The notes under the pieces were generated by a model. The model had not been told where the DNA came from and ran no database searches. It worked only from the letters and a program-made list of their open reading frames with translations. Shown piece after piece: positions 20,401 through 32,191 of a stretch of 64,000 nucleotides of DNA (the stretch's first letter is position 1; each line of letters starts with the position of its first letter). The translations under genes and the position numbers were made by a program. The stretch lies in contig CM033391.1 in assembly GCA_019426215.1 (NCBI GenBank), positions 20,200,708-20,264,707 on the forward strand. The letters are read 5' to 3'. This DNA is from Buddleja alternifolia (taxonomy: Eukaryota > Streptophyta > Magnoliopsida > Lamiales > Scrophulariaceae).

Positions 20401-23400
20401 TTGTCACACTCAACAAGGTGATATCCAATAGAGGTCACGCCTGTCCATTCCTTCACCGATTTAAAATCATACTCATCATCACAAACCAAACTCCCGTAGA
20501 AGAAAGAGCTAAAATAATGACATCTTAAATATTTGATGGGCTCCCTGGTCTTTCTTTCTTTCAACAAATTAAAATACAAATCAACCATCTCATCATTAAT
20601 CCAACCTTTTGGCCGCAAACACTAAAACTTTTCACCCGTTATGCAAGTACTAGACAGATAGTGACTCACCAAAGACTTTTTAGTATTGCATTTTGCAAGG
20701 GCAGCGGCAATGTCTTTGTCTTCTGCCCAGGTAAGAGGTGAAAAATATTTCGTAGCCATGGGATTGTATACAAATTGTACAACAGTTTTTTGCGGCGCCT
20801 TCCCTTGGGGTACAAAGCAAACAACTTCAACATTGTTTACACATATACATCACATGGAAACATCAGGATTTTCATCAAACAAAAAAGGCATTATGTCATA
20901 TTAAGTCTTACGCACTTTCTTCTTTTTCTTTCCATCAGGATTGGTAAATGGAGATCTTTGATACTTGGATAAGATAGGCATCCTCTTCAAATTTTGCTGC
21001 ACAACTACATCCTCTACCTTTGAATCACCACCTACATCCAATCCACCATTACCACCTGCAATAGAATCTTCATAAGGAAGAATAGCTAAATCATCCTTTT
21101 CAACAGCTTCATCATCACCACCAACAACTTCATCCTCACCACCATCTGCTTCATCCTCACCACCACCTTTTGCCCTTCCACTCAATAATGATAACTAAAA
21201 ATTGAGTGCAGATAACTCAGCTTTGACAGAAGATAACTCCGATTTCACAGAACCTAACTCATAAGTTAACTGGGATTTCGTAGTTGTCATCTTAGATTTT
21301 ACAGTAGAGAACTCAGATTTCACATTACCTAACTCACAAGTTAACTCAGATTTAGCAGTTGACAACTCAGATTTTACAACTGGCAACTCAGATTTCAGGG
21401 CAACATTGTTTTCCACTAACATATCAACCTTTGTCATCAACTCACCAAACATTTTAACAACTGGATCATTGGTGTTAATGAGATTTGATGAAACAGCTGG
21501 TTCAGAGGACTGTGGAGGTCTGGATGTACCACATTGAATGTTGGCAAAAAGTTTAGTCACTGGAATAACAGCACGTCGAGATTCATATCTATATGGAAAA
21601 TATCATCAAATATGATTCTACCTCCTTCCTCCAGTATTTCAGTCCACAATTTGGTGGTGGTGTCAATGATGTTGGGTTACATACTTTGAATGTGGTCCGT
21701 CGCTTGTTCCTCCGGCGTGGGCTGAAGTATGCTTTTAATATCGTACAACAAAATAACAAAATAAATAAAATCATTGAAATAAAATACTACGAAAACAATT
21801 GAAATTAATATAGATAACATTGAAATAAAATCTTTTACTTCTTAGTTAGTTTTACATAGAAGATTATTGACTATGGATAGTCAATGTGCTTTGTGGAAAT
21901 GGAAAAAAACTATGAATCATTTGAATTTTGAATGTACATGGAGTCGGGGGTTATTAAGCCTGCTGTTAAGGAAAAAAACTAACCTTGTTGTTCCCAACTA
22001 TTATAAGAACTTGAGACAAAGTGGGGGTATTGTCTTCTTAACAAGTTTGGTAGTCCACTTGCACATTCTCGACAATTGTCGACCGATATTTCCCTCAAAC
22101 GTCCAATAATTGGTGACCGTGCGGGAATACACACAAAAGAAAAAGCTGGCATACGAACAAAAAAAAAATTATCAAATATTTGCAGATAAGTGGGAGTCAG
22201 CAATTAACAATGAAAGACAAAAACTAAATTTACCACAAGTGGGAGAATGAAACAATGAAAGTTGCACTTAGGATTTTCCGAAGCCAATTTCTTCTTCAGG
22301 TCTAAAGTTTTCAAGTGCTCTATCATAACAGAATAAGAAAACCTACTCCATGGATAGCTTTTCGCGAACTCAAGGTCATCAACAATTGCAAGAAGACTCT
22401 CGTCTATTGGCGAATCGTCACTTCCAGGGATAAACAAAACAGAAACCAACAAGTATAATAGAGCAAGCTTCAATTTGTCTGATGGAAGGATCTCAATAGC
22501 TTGGTCACTAGAACTAATCTGATGCTTCTTTTTCTTACGCACTGGTTGAGTACGGATCACACACCACTAAGCTGTTCCTTTAGAACTTTAACTAAGGCTT
22601 TAGGGCTAAGGTATTTATGACTAAAACTATCAACATCGTCCACACTCTTTTTTTCAGTCGGATAGGGGGAACAATTCAACTCACTCATAACCGCATGCTC
22701 CATCAAAGAGTAACGAAAAGGTATGTCATTTAGAACAAACCAGATTTCGGATTTGTCGGGAGACTCCACTATTCGGGTTAGAAGCATCCAGAGAGGAGTT
22801 AAAATCATTTCCAGTGAAGAATCCTTGTCGAATAATGCGCCAAACGGAGAATTCTTAAACCACATGATGCCATCTGGATGGTCACTCAAACAATCTTCAA
22901 TAAATTTGATATCTGTGGCGAATTTGTAGTGGCATGATATTCTACACTTCTTGTTAAAGTCTTTCAAGGTCAGTGTAAAAGTGGGCCAAGGTATGTCGTT
23001 TGCATCATTAACCTGAAAACAAAATTAAATTAGATTACTTATAAGTAATAGGACATAAAATTATACAGTTTGAGGCAATTAGAACAATTTGGATTGAAAA
23101 ACCACAATATGAAACTGGTATGATAAATAACCGGTAAGCAGTGTAAGTACAATTGCATATAGATCCATCATCAATTCACATATACTTAGGTAAAATAGAA
23201 TACTACAAACCATTGAAACCAATATAATTCCATGTTTTATATATTAGAAACTTAGATTTTAGCATGTTATAACAATTTTGGATTCAAAAACCACAATATG
23301 ATACCGGTATCATAAATATCTGGTTAAGCAGCGTGCAAGGCATATACTTAAAAACACAATTGCATATTGATCCACAAGCCCACAATGATCATGTCTTACA

Positions 23401-23655
23401 CTAAAACTGATCATGTCTTAGACCAAGAACTGATCATGTCATGTTACCCCAAACCCTTAACACAACCCACAACCATAAAACCTTACCACATTACATCATT
23501 ACATCACACCAAAATTGAAACAAATACATCTATAAATTTGGAACAAGATATATTAGTTTACTTACCGGGGGTGTGGACGAAGTTGGAGGGTCAGCCATTG
23601 CTGCAACAACTGCATCTACACGGCAGCGTGTTGTGGGAGAAGACGAATCAGCCAT
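20361..23655 (-). pseudogene. DUF1985-ULP1 (C48 SUMO-protease-like) gene, broken and truncated
   Basis: KI-type MULEs carry a gene joining DUF1985 to a ULP1-like cysteine peptidase of the SUMO pathway. Here an ATG at 23655 opens a 30-codon exon (23566-23655), and a phase-0 junction joins the DUF1985 exon (22234-23012), with IMWFKNSPFGALFD and IWFVLNDIPFRYSLMEHAVM. That exon has a two-base slip near 22557 (GTGTG). Downstream, 21195-21560 encodes a coiled coil of near-repeated VKSELS units, then after an in-frame TAG an acidic, Lys-rich segment (20901-21185). The ULP1 domain begins with GWINDEMVDLYFNLLKE after another in-frame stop, and the frame ends at 20361 inside a 208-bp repeat. The catalytic His, Asp and Cys region is therefore missing. 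Exon borders between 21560 and 22234 are not certain. Confidence 0.78.
23040..23350 (-). repeat. 208-bp repeat copies inside the first intron of the DUF1985-ULP1 gene
   Basis: Two diverged units in the same orientation as the 19590-20400 array. Both have a GGTATGATAAATA-like core, TAAAATAGAATACTACAAACC and CCATGTTTTATATATTAG. They fall between exon 1 (ends 23566) and the DUF1985 exon (starts 23012). Confidence 0.75.
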
Positions 23656-24131
23656 TGCTCGAATATGGACTAAACAAGATTAAAGTTAAAAAATAATTTG
23701 ATTTCACATAAGCCCTAAAATGCAAATATTGCTTACAAATTGAAATTTGGGGGAAAGGAAGAAGACGAAACCTGTTTATCTAAGGCACCAAGAATACTTA
23801 CAGTGGATTTCCTCAGGAATTTCTTACAGCTCTCTTCCTCCCTCCTCAAAAACTTCCAGTTGGATTTTGATTTTTTACGTAAGGCACCAAGAACACCCAA
23901 GAAGAGTTGTTTTATGCTGAAGAGAGTTGTTTATTTTTGAAGATAGATGCGTATATAGTATTGGGGCAAAAGGATTAAAATGTAATTCACCATTTACATT
24001 AACTGAAAAGAAAACAAAAAATAAAAGCCCAACTATGAGCTGTTTTACTAGGGGGTACTATGGACAAATTCCTCCTATTTAGCCGTCCAAAATTAAAGAA
24101 AAAATGAAAAAGAAAAGTCAAACAAAAGGGG
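23656..24131. other. 5' flank of the DUF1985-ULP1 gene
   Basis: Non-coding sequence between the gene start and the right TIR; it should hold the promoter. A short block AAGGCACCAAGAA occurs twice (about 23782 and 23880). Confidence 0.5.
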
Positions 24132-24182
24132 GACTTTTTTTGCAGCCCCCATGCAAAAGGGGACTGTATTTGCGAAATTCCC
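24132..24182 (-). repeat. Right terminal inverted repeat of outer MULE
   Basis: Reads on the minus strand GGGAATTTCGCAAATACAGT and aligns without gaps to 3865-3915. It ends directly before the TSD copy GAGAACGAG at 24183-24191. Confidence 0.65.
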
Positions 24183-24191
24183 GAGAACGAG
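24183..24191. repeat. 9-bp target-site duplication, right copy (outer MULE)
   Basis: GAGAACGAG, identical to 3856-3864. Confidence 0.85.
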
Positions 24192-24419
24192 AAGAGGAGA
24201 ATGACGTCACAAAACGGAGAAAAATACACTAGGTTTAACTCCCACTAACTTTTGACCTTTCAAAATATTAATATTTCTTTTCTTTTCCTTTTGTATTTTT
24301 TGGTTTTTCTATGACAAGATCATTTATGAGAATTAATTTGGTAAAAAGTGAAAATAGAAAGAGACTTTTAATGCTATTTTACTGGTTCATATGTAGAAAT
24401 CACTACATATTGATATTCC

Positions 24420-24451
<32 letters not shown>

Positions 24452-25273
24452 GATATATATATATATATATAATATAAAGTTTACCAATTTTTCGTACCGG
24501 TCTAGCAAGTTGAACCAATGATCCAATGACTCGATTAAAAGTCCGGTTCGATCTCGGTCCGGTTTTAAAATATTGGGTCTATCATAAATATCACATGTAA
24601 TCTTTTAATGATAATATGAATTTTATCAATTGAAACAACAATTTGTTGTGGTTTCGCTATTTTGAATTCTACTATTTAAATTATTATTTCAGCTTAAAGG
24701 GTAAAAATAGTGAACCGCAAGTTTCATGAATGTCAGTTTTACCTTTAAAGGGTCATATGCAATGTATGTAATAAAATCTTGATGAATATTCCACCGAAAA
24801 AAATGATAAAAGTATAAATTTTGTAAATATTCGTGTAGTTCAGATAGAAAGTGTAAAAAATAAACAAGTTTAGATAAAATAACGCAAAACCCGTTAGTTC
24901 AGATAAAAAAGTGGGAAAAAAATTTGTTTACAAAAGTGCAAAAACCCGAATAGTTTGGATGAGAAAATGTCATTACCACTATTTCAAAAGAAGAACTCTG
25001 GCATGTGATTACACTTTAGCAACCAAAAAATGTAAATCAATCTTTTTGATATGGAATTCAAATGCGCCATGAGCGATTTCTTTACAAATTGAAAAGAAAT
25101 ATCACCCTTTCAACAGATACACATCGTACGCATATATGTAACAATATACTGAAGTATCGATTTCACGTAAACTGAATTTAGATAAATCGACATAACGCAG
25201 CGAAATTGAAATTTATAACAATTCTACCAAAGATTCGAAAATTAATCAGAAAATCATGAGTTCTTCAACCGGG
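24192..25273. other. Spacer with (AT)n microsatellite; no gene
   Basis: Contains an AT microsatellite at about 24423-24475. A block CGGTTCGATCTCGGTCCGGT near 24546 resembles non-autonomous hAT ends, and near 24895-24970 are GCAAAAACCCG and GTGGGAAAAAAAT motifs like MULE termini. None has a partner that I can see. No coding signal. Confidence 0.45.
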
Positions 25274-25724
25274 GCTCTGATACCACTTGTTAGCCTTTAA
25301 CTCGAATTTGCCCCAAATCTTTAGAACCACGTGATAATCATGATTCTAGAATGATGAAGGAGAAACATACCAGAATTCATGGCTTGAGATTGTAGTTCTT
25401 CCAGATCTAGAACAAAAGCCTTCATGTAGAGAAACTTGCCCTTCACTCTAGCGGTTTTCTAAAGATGGGAAATCAGAAAACTAACTTCGAGGAACCACGA
25501 GACCTTAATAACTTATGCAGTTATTAACAGTTACTAATTTAGCCTATCATAAAATTAGTAATTAGAGTTTAGTCTCCACGTATAGAAGGCCCATACTTTC
25601 AATAATATATTAAAAGACCCAATAACTTTATTTAATCACTTTTAAGGGCCTAACTTTATTTAGTAGCCCATAAATCACATTTATTTTGTTTATGGCCCAC
25701 ATAATTATCAGATTAAATCTAACA
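25274..25724 (-). mobile_element. LTR retrotransposon remnant: one LTR with tRNA-Met primer site
   Basis: On the minus strand a 437-bp LTR (25288-25724) runs TGTTAGATTTAATC ... AGGCTAACA. Two bases later comes TGGTATCAGAGC (25274-25285), the complement of initiator tRNA-Met used by most plant Copia elements. The element therefore pointed leftwards, but no gag-pol and no second LTR follow in 24200-25270. It is a truncated or TRIM-like copy. Confidence 0.7.
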
Positions 25725-26613
25725 TGAATGAGCTATATTTCGTGGAGCATGGATTGGAGGGCAACAGAAGGCCTTGTAATTAAAACGGACGGGTATTATT
25801 CATTAAGCTTGAACCTTGTCCTATTTGAGAGGCTTGACCACCATTTAATCCCAAGTGAAATCAGCAGGATCCTAGACATGCCAAAATGCCCATAAGCAGC
25901 TGTCTTCAAGAACAACCTGTAAACAGAACTCCTCCTCTTAAGTTCCCAGTTTATGTTTAGTTTGGACCAAAGCTACCGCTGTTTCTTTGTTTCAGTCAGG
26001 GTCCCACGTAATACCCACCCATTTATAGGGCTATTTCATTTCAGGATATCATTCCTTCAGATGAATTCAAATGTTGTCGCTATGAAGTTCGCTACACATG
26101 AATCAGTGAAAGCCACTCATAGTTTAGTGATGAGCCTTGATGTAGATGATGAATCTAAATTCTGATAGACTTGATGGAATACTGCCATCTTTATAGAATG
26201 TTTTTCCTCATAATTAGGTTAGGAGAAAACTATTATTTGATCCAGAAAACCTAACTCTTTGAATCAATTTTGATAGAAAGTATATTTATCCAACAGTCTC
26301 CTCCCTCCATTGAAAAGGAGGAAAATCTTTACTCATCTTGTACCTATAAATTTAAGATATATAAAAATATTACTTGCTCCATAGTTGTTAATCACGCGGC
26401 GCATAGGGTCCCATGGTACATGCCGTGCGCCTTATTGAAGCTCGGTGCATAGGGTCCCATGCGTGCGCCTTATTGAAGCTCGGCGCATAATTACAAAAAT
26501 AAAGTAATATGTATAAATAAATAGTTATATAGAAATAATGATAATAGTTATGCAAAAACAAAAATATATATTCATATACCTTAAAAATTTCAACAACATA
26601 TAGTCTATTATAT

Positions 26614-26644
<31 letters not shown>

Positions 26645-26784
26645 TTGAGGTTGAGTTGTATTTACCGTTGTTCTTTTCCCCAATTTTACTAAGTAGGTTG
26701 ATCGAATTAAATTGACCAAAAACCCTAATTTTGACCAAAATTTGAGTTGAGAGAGAAATATCACCATGGCGCGCCTTATTGAAG
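25725..26784. other. Spacer without a recognised gene
   Basis: Short ORFs only, without motifs. Contains an (AT)n microsatellite at about 26619-26645 and the short duplication listed separately. Confidence 0.5.
26397..26490 (+). repeat. Short GC-rich tandem duplication
   Basis: GGCGCATAGGGTCCCATG and GCGCCTTATTGAAGCTCGG each occur twice in tandem. GCGCCTTATTGAAG recurs a third time at 26771-26784, directly at the left end of the Copia element. Confidence 0.75.
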
Positions 26785-26972
26785 TGAAGAAGTTGATTTA
26801 CAGAGAGAATTGAACATTGCTTTATTTCTGTATAGAAAATATGAATATGTCGGTCTTGATTACAAAGGAAAAGGGGATATTTATACCCTTGCTTAACTTA
26901 CTAATAAAGGAAACTAAACAACTATGCAACTAATAAAATAAAGGTGCTAAAGTAAAGACACGTTTCTCAACA
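26785..26972 (-). repeat. 3' LTR of Copia 1
   Basis: 188-bp copy of the LTR. On the minus strand it is preceded by a purine tract (AAGGGAAG, complement of 26973-26980). Confidence 0.9.
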
Positions 26973-27129
26973 CTTCCCTTAAGTATGGTCTACCTTAAAC
27001 ATATCAACAAGACCAAACTTGCAAAGTAAAAATATGTGTGTTCACCTCCAATCCCTTTGGTTAACAAATCTGCAGGCTGGTGTTCACTCTTTATGTATTC
27101 CAAATTAACAACACCTTTTGGATCTCTAA

Positions 27130-30100
27130 TCATGTGACAATCCACTTCAATGTGTTTGTCCTCTCATGCAAAACAGGGTTGGAAGCTATGCTCATTGATG
27201 ATTTACTGTCACTGAAGATCTTTACAGAATCTTTAAGCTCAATCCCCAAGTCTTTAAGAATTCCAATTATCCATATGACTTCACAAGCTGTTGTAGCCAC
27301 TGATCTATACTCAGCTTCACATGAAGACCTTGTTATTGTCTTTTGCTTCTTTGTCTTCCAAGAAATCAATGAGTCACCAAGCTTAAAAGAAACCTGTCAT
27401 GACCTTCTTGTCATTAAACATGATGCCCAATTTGCATCACAATAATCAGTTAGATTCAGTGTACTTTTAGAAGACAAAAATAGACCAATTCCAATTGTTC
27501 CCTCTAGATATCTTAATACTCTTAGAGCAGCTAACCAGTGAGACTTCTTTGGTATTCATAAACTGGGATAATAAGTGGACAGAGAAGGCAATGTCAAGCC
27601 TTGTCATGCCCAAGTAGATCTACTTTCCCACAAGTCTCTGGTATTTAGTAACATTTTCTAACAAGGGATCATCATCATCATTTTTAATACCCTCATCATA
27701 CTCAAAACTAGTTAGTTTCAGATTCTGCTCAAGAGGAGTAATGGCTGGTTTACATGCTGTCATTCCAGCTTCTTTATTAGGTCTAAAATATATTTTCTTT
27801 TATTCAAGTAAATACCATGATTATTCCTTATCACTTCAATACCCAGAAAATAATTCAAAGTACCCAGATCTTTTATATGGAAAGTGTTATGCAAATATAA
27901 TTAAGATCAGAAATCATGTTGTTGTCATTTCCTGTGATGATGATATCATCCACATAAACTAATAAAATAACAATTTTATCATCAATTCTTTTTGTAAAAA
28001 GGGAATAATCATGTTTAGATTGTAAATAACCAATGTTAATCAAAGCTTCAGTAAATTTAGCATTCCATTGTCTTGAAGCTTGCTTTAATCCATATAAGGA
28101 TTTTAGCAATCTACAGACTTTGGAATTTGAAGAAGAAGGTGAAGAAAACTCCCCCTGATTGCTAAAACCTTCTGGAATGGTCATGTATACTTCTTCAGAT
28201 AGCTTCCCCTGCAAAAAAGCATTAGTGACATCTAATTGAAATAGAGGCCAAGCATGAATGGCAGCCATAGTGAGAACAGTCCTAACAGTGACTATCTTCA
28301 CTACAGGACTGAAGGTCTCATGATAATCTAGGCCAGGTTGTTGTGTGTAGCCCTTAGCTACAAGTCTAGCCTTGAACCTGTCAAGAGTGCCATCAGAATG
28401 AAGTTTGACTTTATATACCCATTTACATCCTATAGGCTTCTTGTTAGGTGGCAAATCAACAATAGACCATGTATTATTAAGTTCTAAAGCTTTAATTTCA
28501 TCATTCATAGCATTTCTCCACCTAACATCCCTAGCAGCCTCATAAAAAGAGGTTGGTTCAGTGAAAGTTTGTAAAGAGAATATAAAAGATTTATGTAGAA
28601 TCCATATGAGCATATGAGAGATGAGAAGAGATAGGATAAACCACAGAATTAGATGAAGAACCAGTGTTGGATTTAGCTAAAGTAGGACAGATAAAATCCT
28701 TAGACCAGACAGGTTTAGTAGGAATCCTTGAGGATCTTCTAGGCATAGCAGCAATATCATCATTAGAAGAAACATCAGATGCAATAGTATGATTAGTGGG
28801 AACAGAGTGATCAATCTGTGCAGAGTTATGAGTGCTAGAATATGGCAAAATGAAATCATCATAAAATGCTTGAGAATCAGCAGTTAACATATGATCTGAA
28901 GAGTGAGCATTAATAAGAGAAAAGGGAAAAATAGATTCATGAAAAACCACATCTCTAGAAATGATAAAGGTATTGGTAGCTATATCTAATAGCTTGTAAG
29001 CCTTATGATTAGAAGCATAACCAACAAATATGCAAGGTTTTGATCTGTGAGAAAACTTATCAGAAACAGGCAAGACCTTGGCATAACATAGACAACCAAA
29101 GACCTTTAAATGCACAATGCTAGGAAATCTGTTATACAAAATATCAAATGGGGTTTTACCTTTCAAAAGAGGTGTGGGGGTCCTATTTATCAAGTAAGTA
29201 GCAGTTTGAATGCACTCTCCCCAGTATTTAATAGGAGAATGAGATTGAAACATTAAAGCTCTAGCTACATCTAGGATATGCCTATGTTTTCTCTCTACAA
29301 GCCCATTTTTTGTGGTGTGTATGGGACAGAACTTTGATGAATAACTCCTTGAGATGTGAAGAATTGAGAGCAAGAACTTTTAAAAAAATCCCAGGCTCTA
29401 TCACTTCTTATAATTTTAATACTGGTGTTAAATTGAGTCTTCACATAGGAGAAAAAATTTTGAATAATAGATAAGACATCAGTCTTAAATTGCATGAGAA
29501 AAGCCCAAGTGGCTCTTGAAAAATCATCCACAACAGTAAGAAAATATCTATGATTAGAGTGAGTGGGTTCCTTATAGGGTCCCCATATGTCAAGATGAAC
29601 AATTTCAAAGATTTGTTTAGTAAAATGAGTTCTCTGGGGAAAGGGGTTCCTAGGCTGTTTGGCAACAGGACAAATAGGACAATGTATAACATCATTCTTA
29701 AGAGATGGTCCTATGTGAGGTAACATTTTTAACCTAGAAAAGGACATATGTCCCATCCTTAGATGCCATAACTGAGAATCAACAGAACTAAAACAGCTAG
29801 GAATGCAAGCAGAACAATGAATTTTATTATCTTTAGAAAAAAGATTGTCTGTTACACAAAAATCATTATTGCTGAAAGCAGAAACATGTGAAATACAATA
29901 AATAGTAGATTCTTTAGACAATGATTGAAGCATAGGTTGTATGTCTGTATGAGCAGTGAAAGGTTGAAGAATGTAAAGGCCATTCCTAGCCTTACCAATC
30001 CCCCTTATCTTGCCATTCCAGAGATCCTGAAAAAGGCAAAAATTAGGGTAAAAGATAGCATAGCATGTGTTTTCCTTGGTAAATTTGGAAATAGAAAGAA

Positions 30101-31526
30101 GGTTAAACTGAAAATGTGGGATATATAAGACATCATGCAAAGTAATGTCATGTCCTAGTTTTATAGTTCCTATTTGATCAATGGTAGCAAAGCTGCCAGT
30201 AGGTAATCTTACTGATGATTGTGTAGGCATAGTGGAGGACATAGATGCAAAAAGCTCAAGATTACAGCACATATGGTGATTGGCTCCAGCATCCAACACC
30301 CATTCATTATCAATAGTAGAGGAAAGCAAAGCATATGGCTTATCAGAAATACCTGAGCAGGTATGTGTAATACCTGTGGCATTGTTTGAGTATAGTGCTC
30401 CTATGCTAGATGTAGAAGACTTGTTGTCATTTTGAATCATTTGTAGCAGCTGCTGAAATTGCTGAGGTGTGAATGTAGGTGTTTGATGTGGAATAGTGTT
30501 CTGTATGACAGATTGTGATCCTTGAGATGAGTTGCCATGACTGCTGGTATATCCAATTTGTCCACTGTTTTCTTGCACATTCTGAGTGTTGACAAAACTA
30601 ACTTGGTTAGAAGAGTAGTTCCTTCCTCCTCTATTATTTCTCCCTCTGCCTCTGCCTCTATTTGAACCACCACCTCTTGGTGGATATCCAATGATTCTAA
30701 AATAGGAATCTCTATTGTGACCTTGTATACCACAGTGATCACACACAACATCAGATTTGGCACTTTTTGGGGCATTGGAATAAAAGGTTATAGGTGATTG
30801 ATCATTGTTTCCAGTAGAATTGATGGTTCTCTGAGATTCTTCATTGCATATCATTGAATATGCTTGTTTGTGTGTGGGGGCAGGGATCATCATAAGAATA
30901 TGAGACCTAAGGTGACTATAAGAGTCATTCAATCCTATTAAGAACTGCATCAACTTATGTTCTTGAACATAATCAAAATAGGTTTTGGATGAATTGCATT
31001 CACAAGTAGGAGGAGTCACCAAGGAGTCGTATTCTTCCCACATCTGTCTTAGCCTTGAATAATAGAAGGTGACTGTGTTGGTACCTTGGGTATAGGAGTT
31101 AATTTCTTTGAAGAGTGCAAAAATTCTGGATCTGTTCATCTTACTAAATTGCTCCTCAAGGTCGTTCCAAGCATCAACCGCACTCTCACAGTAGACTAAT
31201 CCATTATATATTTCCTTGCTCACACACTTTAAAATCCAAGAAAGTACAAGTGCATTGCACTTTTCCCATTGATCTGATTCCGGTGCTTCTGGAGGTGGTT
31301 TTTTGCACTTTCCAGTGATAAATCCAATTTTGCTCTTGGAATTAAGAGCTAATCTCATCGCTTTACACCAAACACCATAATTCTCCGATCCTCGAAGTTC
31401 ATGAGGAACAAGGTGAAGACTCGGTACATCCGAGGGGTGAACATAAAGCGGATCGTTAATATCAAAGGATGTAGATGATTTTTCAATACCAGATTGAGAT
31501 GATTTTTCAATACCAGATTGTGTCAT
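27130..31526 (-). pseudogene. Copia 1 gag-pol polyprotein, frameshifted
   Basis: The ATG at 31526 opens 743 codons: a gag of the UBN2/Retrotran_gag type, a zinc knuckle (CDHCGIQGHNRDSY), the aspartic protease (WVLDAGANHHM), the integrase zinc finger (LWHLRMGH ... CPICPVAKQ), and the integrase core with Asp in HLDIWGP and Asp in IIRSD. The frame breaks at about 29306 in a six-A run where the PQ-x-NG motif needs one more A. It resumes at 29373-28591 with integrase Glu (NGLVERKHRH), shifts again near 28600, then RT 28613-27873 (KWVYKVK, LYGLKQASRQW, LLVYVDDIIITG), and RNase H near 27369-27130 (SSCEAEYRSVATTACE, FSDSKSS). The last zinc-knuckle cysteine is Tyr. All Copia domains are present in the order PR-IN-RT-RH. 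Confidence 0.92.
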
Positions 31527-31721
31527 CGTGATGATAAAATCAACAATGACAGCAAGGAAGAAGATCGAACAAGAAATTCCAAGAAGGAAGCAATTTTGGG
31601 GAAAATTAACCTAAAAGGAAAAGGAATTGATCGAAAACCTTGATATGAATTGCCTTCAAGAACCTTCTTCAATCAATTGAAGCTTTAATGCGGATAAAGA
31701 ATTCTGGCTCTTGATACCATG

Positions 31722-31911
31722 TGAAGAAGTTGATTTACAGAGAGAATTGAACATTGCTTTATTTCTGTGTATATAAAATATGAATATGTCGGTCTTGATT
31801 ACAAAGGAAAAGGGATATTTATACCCTTGCTTAACTTACTAATAAAGGAAACTAAATAACTATGCAACTAATAAAATAAAGGTGCTAAAGTAAAGACACG
31901 TTTTCTCAACA
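31722..31911 (-). repeat. 5' LTR of Copia 1
   Basis: 190-bp LTR beside the tRNA-Met primer site (31708-31719). Confidence 0.9.
31816..31823 (-). promoter_or_regulatory. TATA box of the Copia 1 5' LTR
   Basis: TATAAATA on the minus strand in the upstream LTR, the expected place for the element's promoter. The same motif is in the other LTR. Confidence 0.5.
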
Positions 31912-32191
31912 TTGGATTCGGTCAAGGTTAGTTGGAATGAAAAGATCACAAGTAGATCTACAACTTTCTAGAAGGAAGTAAAGTCAGATTCGGACTGGAT
32001 CCTTTGGGAAACAGCGCCCAAAGATATGGAAGAAAATCTTAGCAAGAGACCTAGCCATGAAGAAGACCGGCGCACCTGGAGTTTTGGATAGAATCTAGCC
32101 ACGCACGTCCCACATTCCCTGATGTGAAACCAAGGTGGTCTCCAATAGAGAAATGTGTCTTAGCTAGCTGATCAATCGAAGTACCATTCCT

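Larger units (their letters stand above)
3865..24182. mobile_element. Giant Mutator-like element (KAONASHI-like), 20.3 kb
   Basis: Both ends abut the same 9-bp direct repeat, and the first ~50 bp of each end match in inverted orientation at about two thirds of positions by eye. Inside are a mudrA-type transposase pseudogene on the left (plus), a DUF1985-ULP1 pseudogene on the right (minus), an F-box/LRR/FBD pseudogene between them, and 208-bp repeats. Convergent transposase and ULP1-like genes are known from plant KAONASHI (KI) MULEs. A second MULE (8335-14582) sits inside; without it and its duplication the element would be 14,061 bp. The transposase is broken several times, so the copy is non-autonomous. 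The identical TSD copies suggest the insertion is not ancient, in contrast to the decayed genes, so it was probably mobilised in trans (inference). Confidence 0.8.
26785..31911 (-). mobile_element. Ty1/Copia retrotransposon 1 with both LTRs, 5.1 kb
   Basis: Two ~190-bp LTRs (TGAAGAAGTTGATTTACAG ... TCTCAACA) flank a minus-strand gag-pol region. The PBS (TGGTATCAAGAG, complement of 31708-31719) lies beside the right LTR and a purine tract beside the left one, so the right LTR is the 5' LTR. The LTRs differ at about five or six positions by eye, including small indels. The 5-bp flanks (TGAAG left, TTGGA right) do not match, so no TSD is visible and one flank may be rearranged. Confidence 0.92.

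Noticed and set aside
24895..24970. GCAAAAACCCG/GTGGGAAAAA motifs as ends of a third MULE
   Set aside because: No inverted partner and no 9-bp duplication found nearby.
25953..26165. 70-codon frame with balanced composition
   Set aside because: No recognisable motif, no splice or promoter context, and no neighbour to support it.
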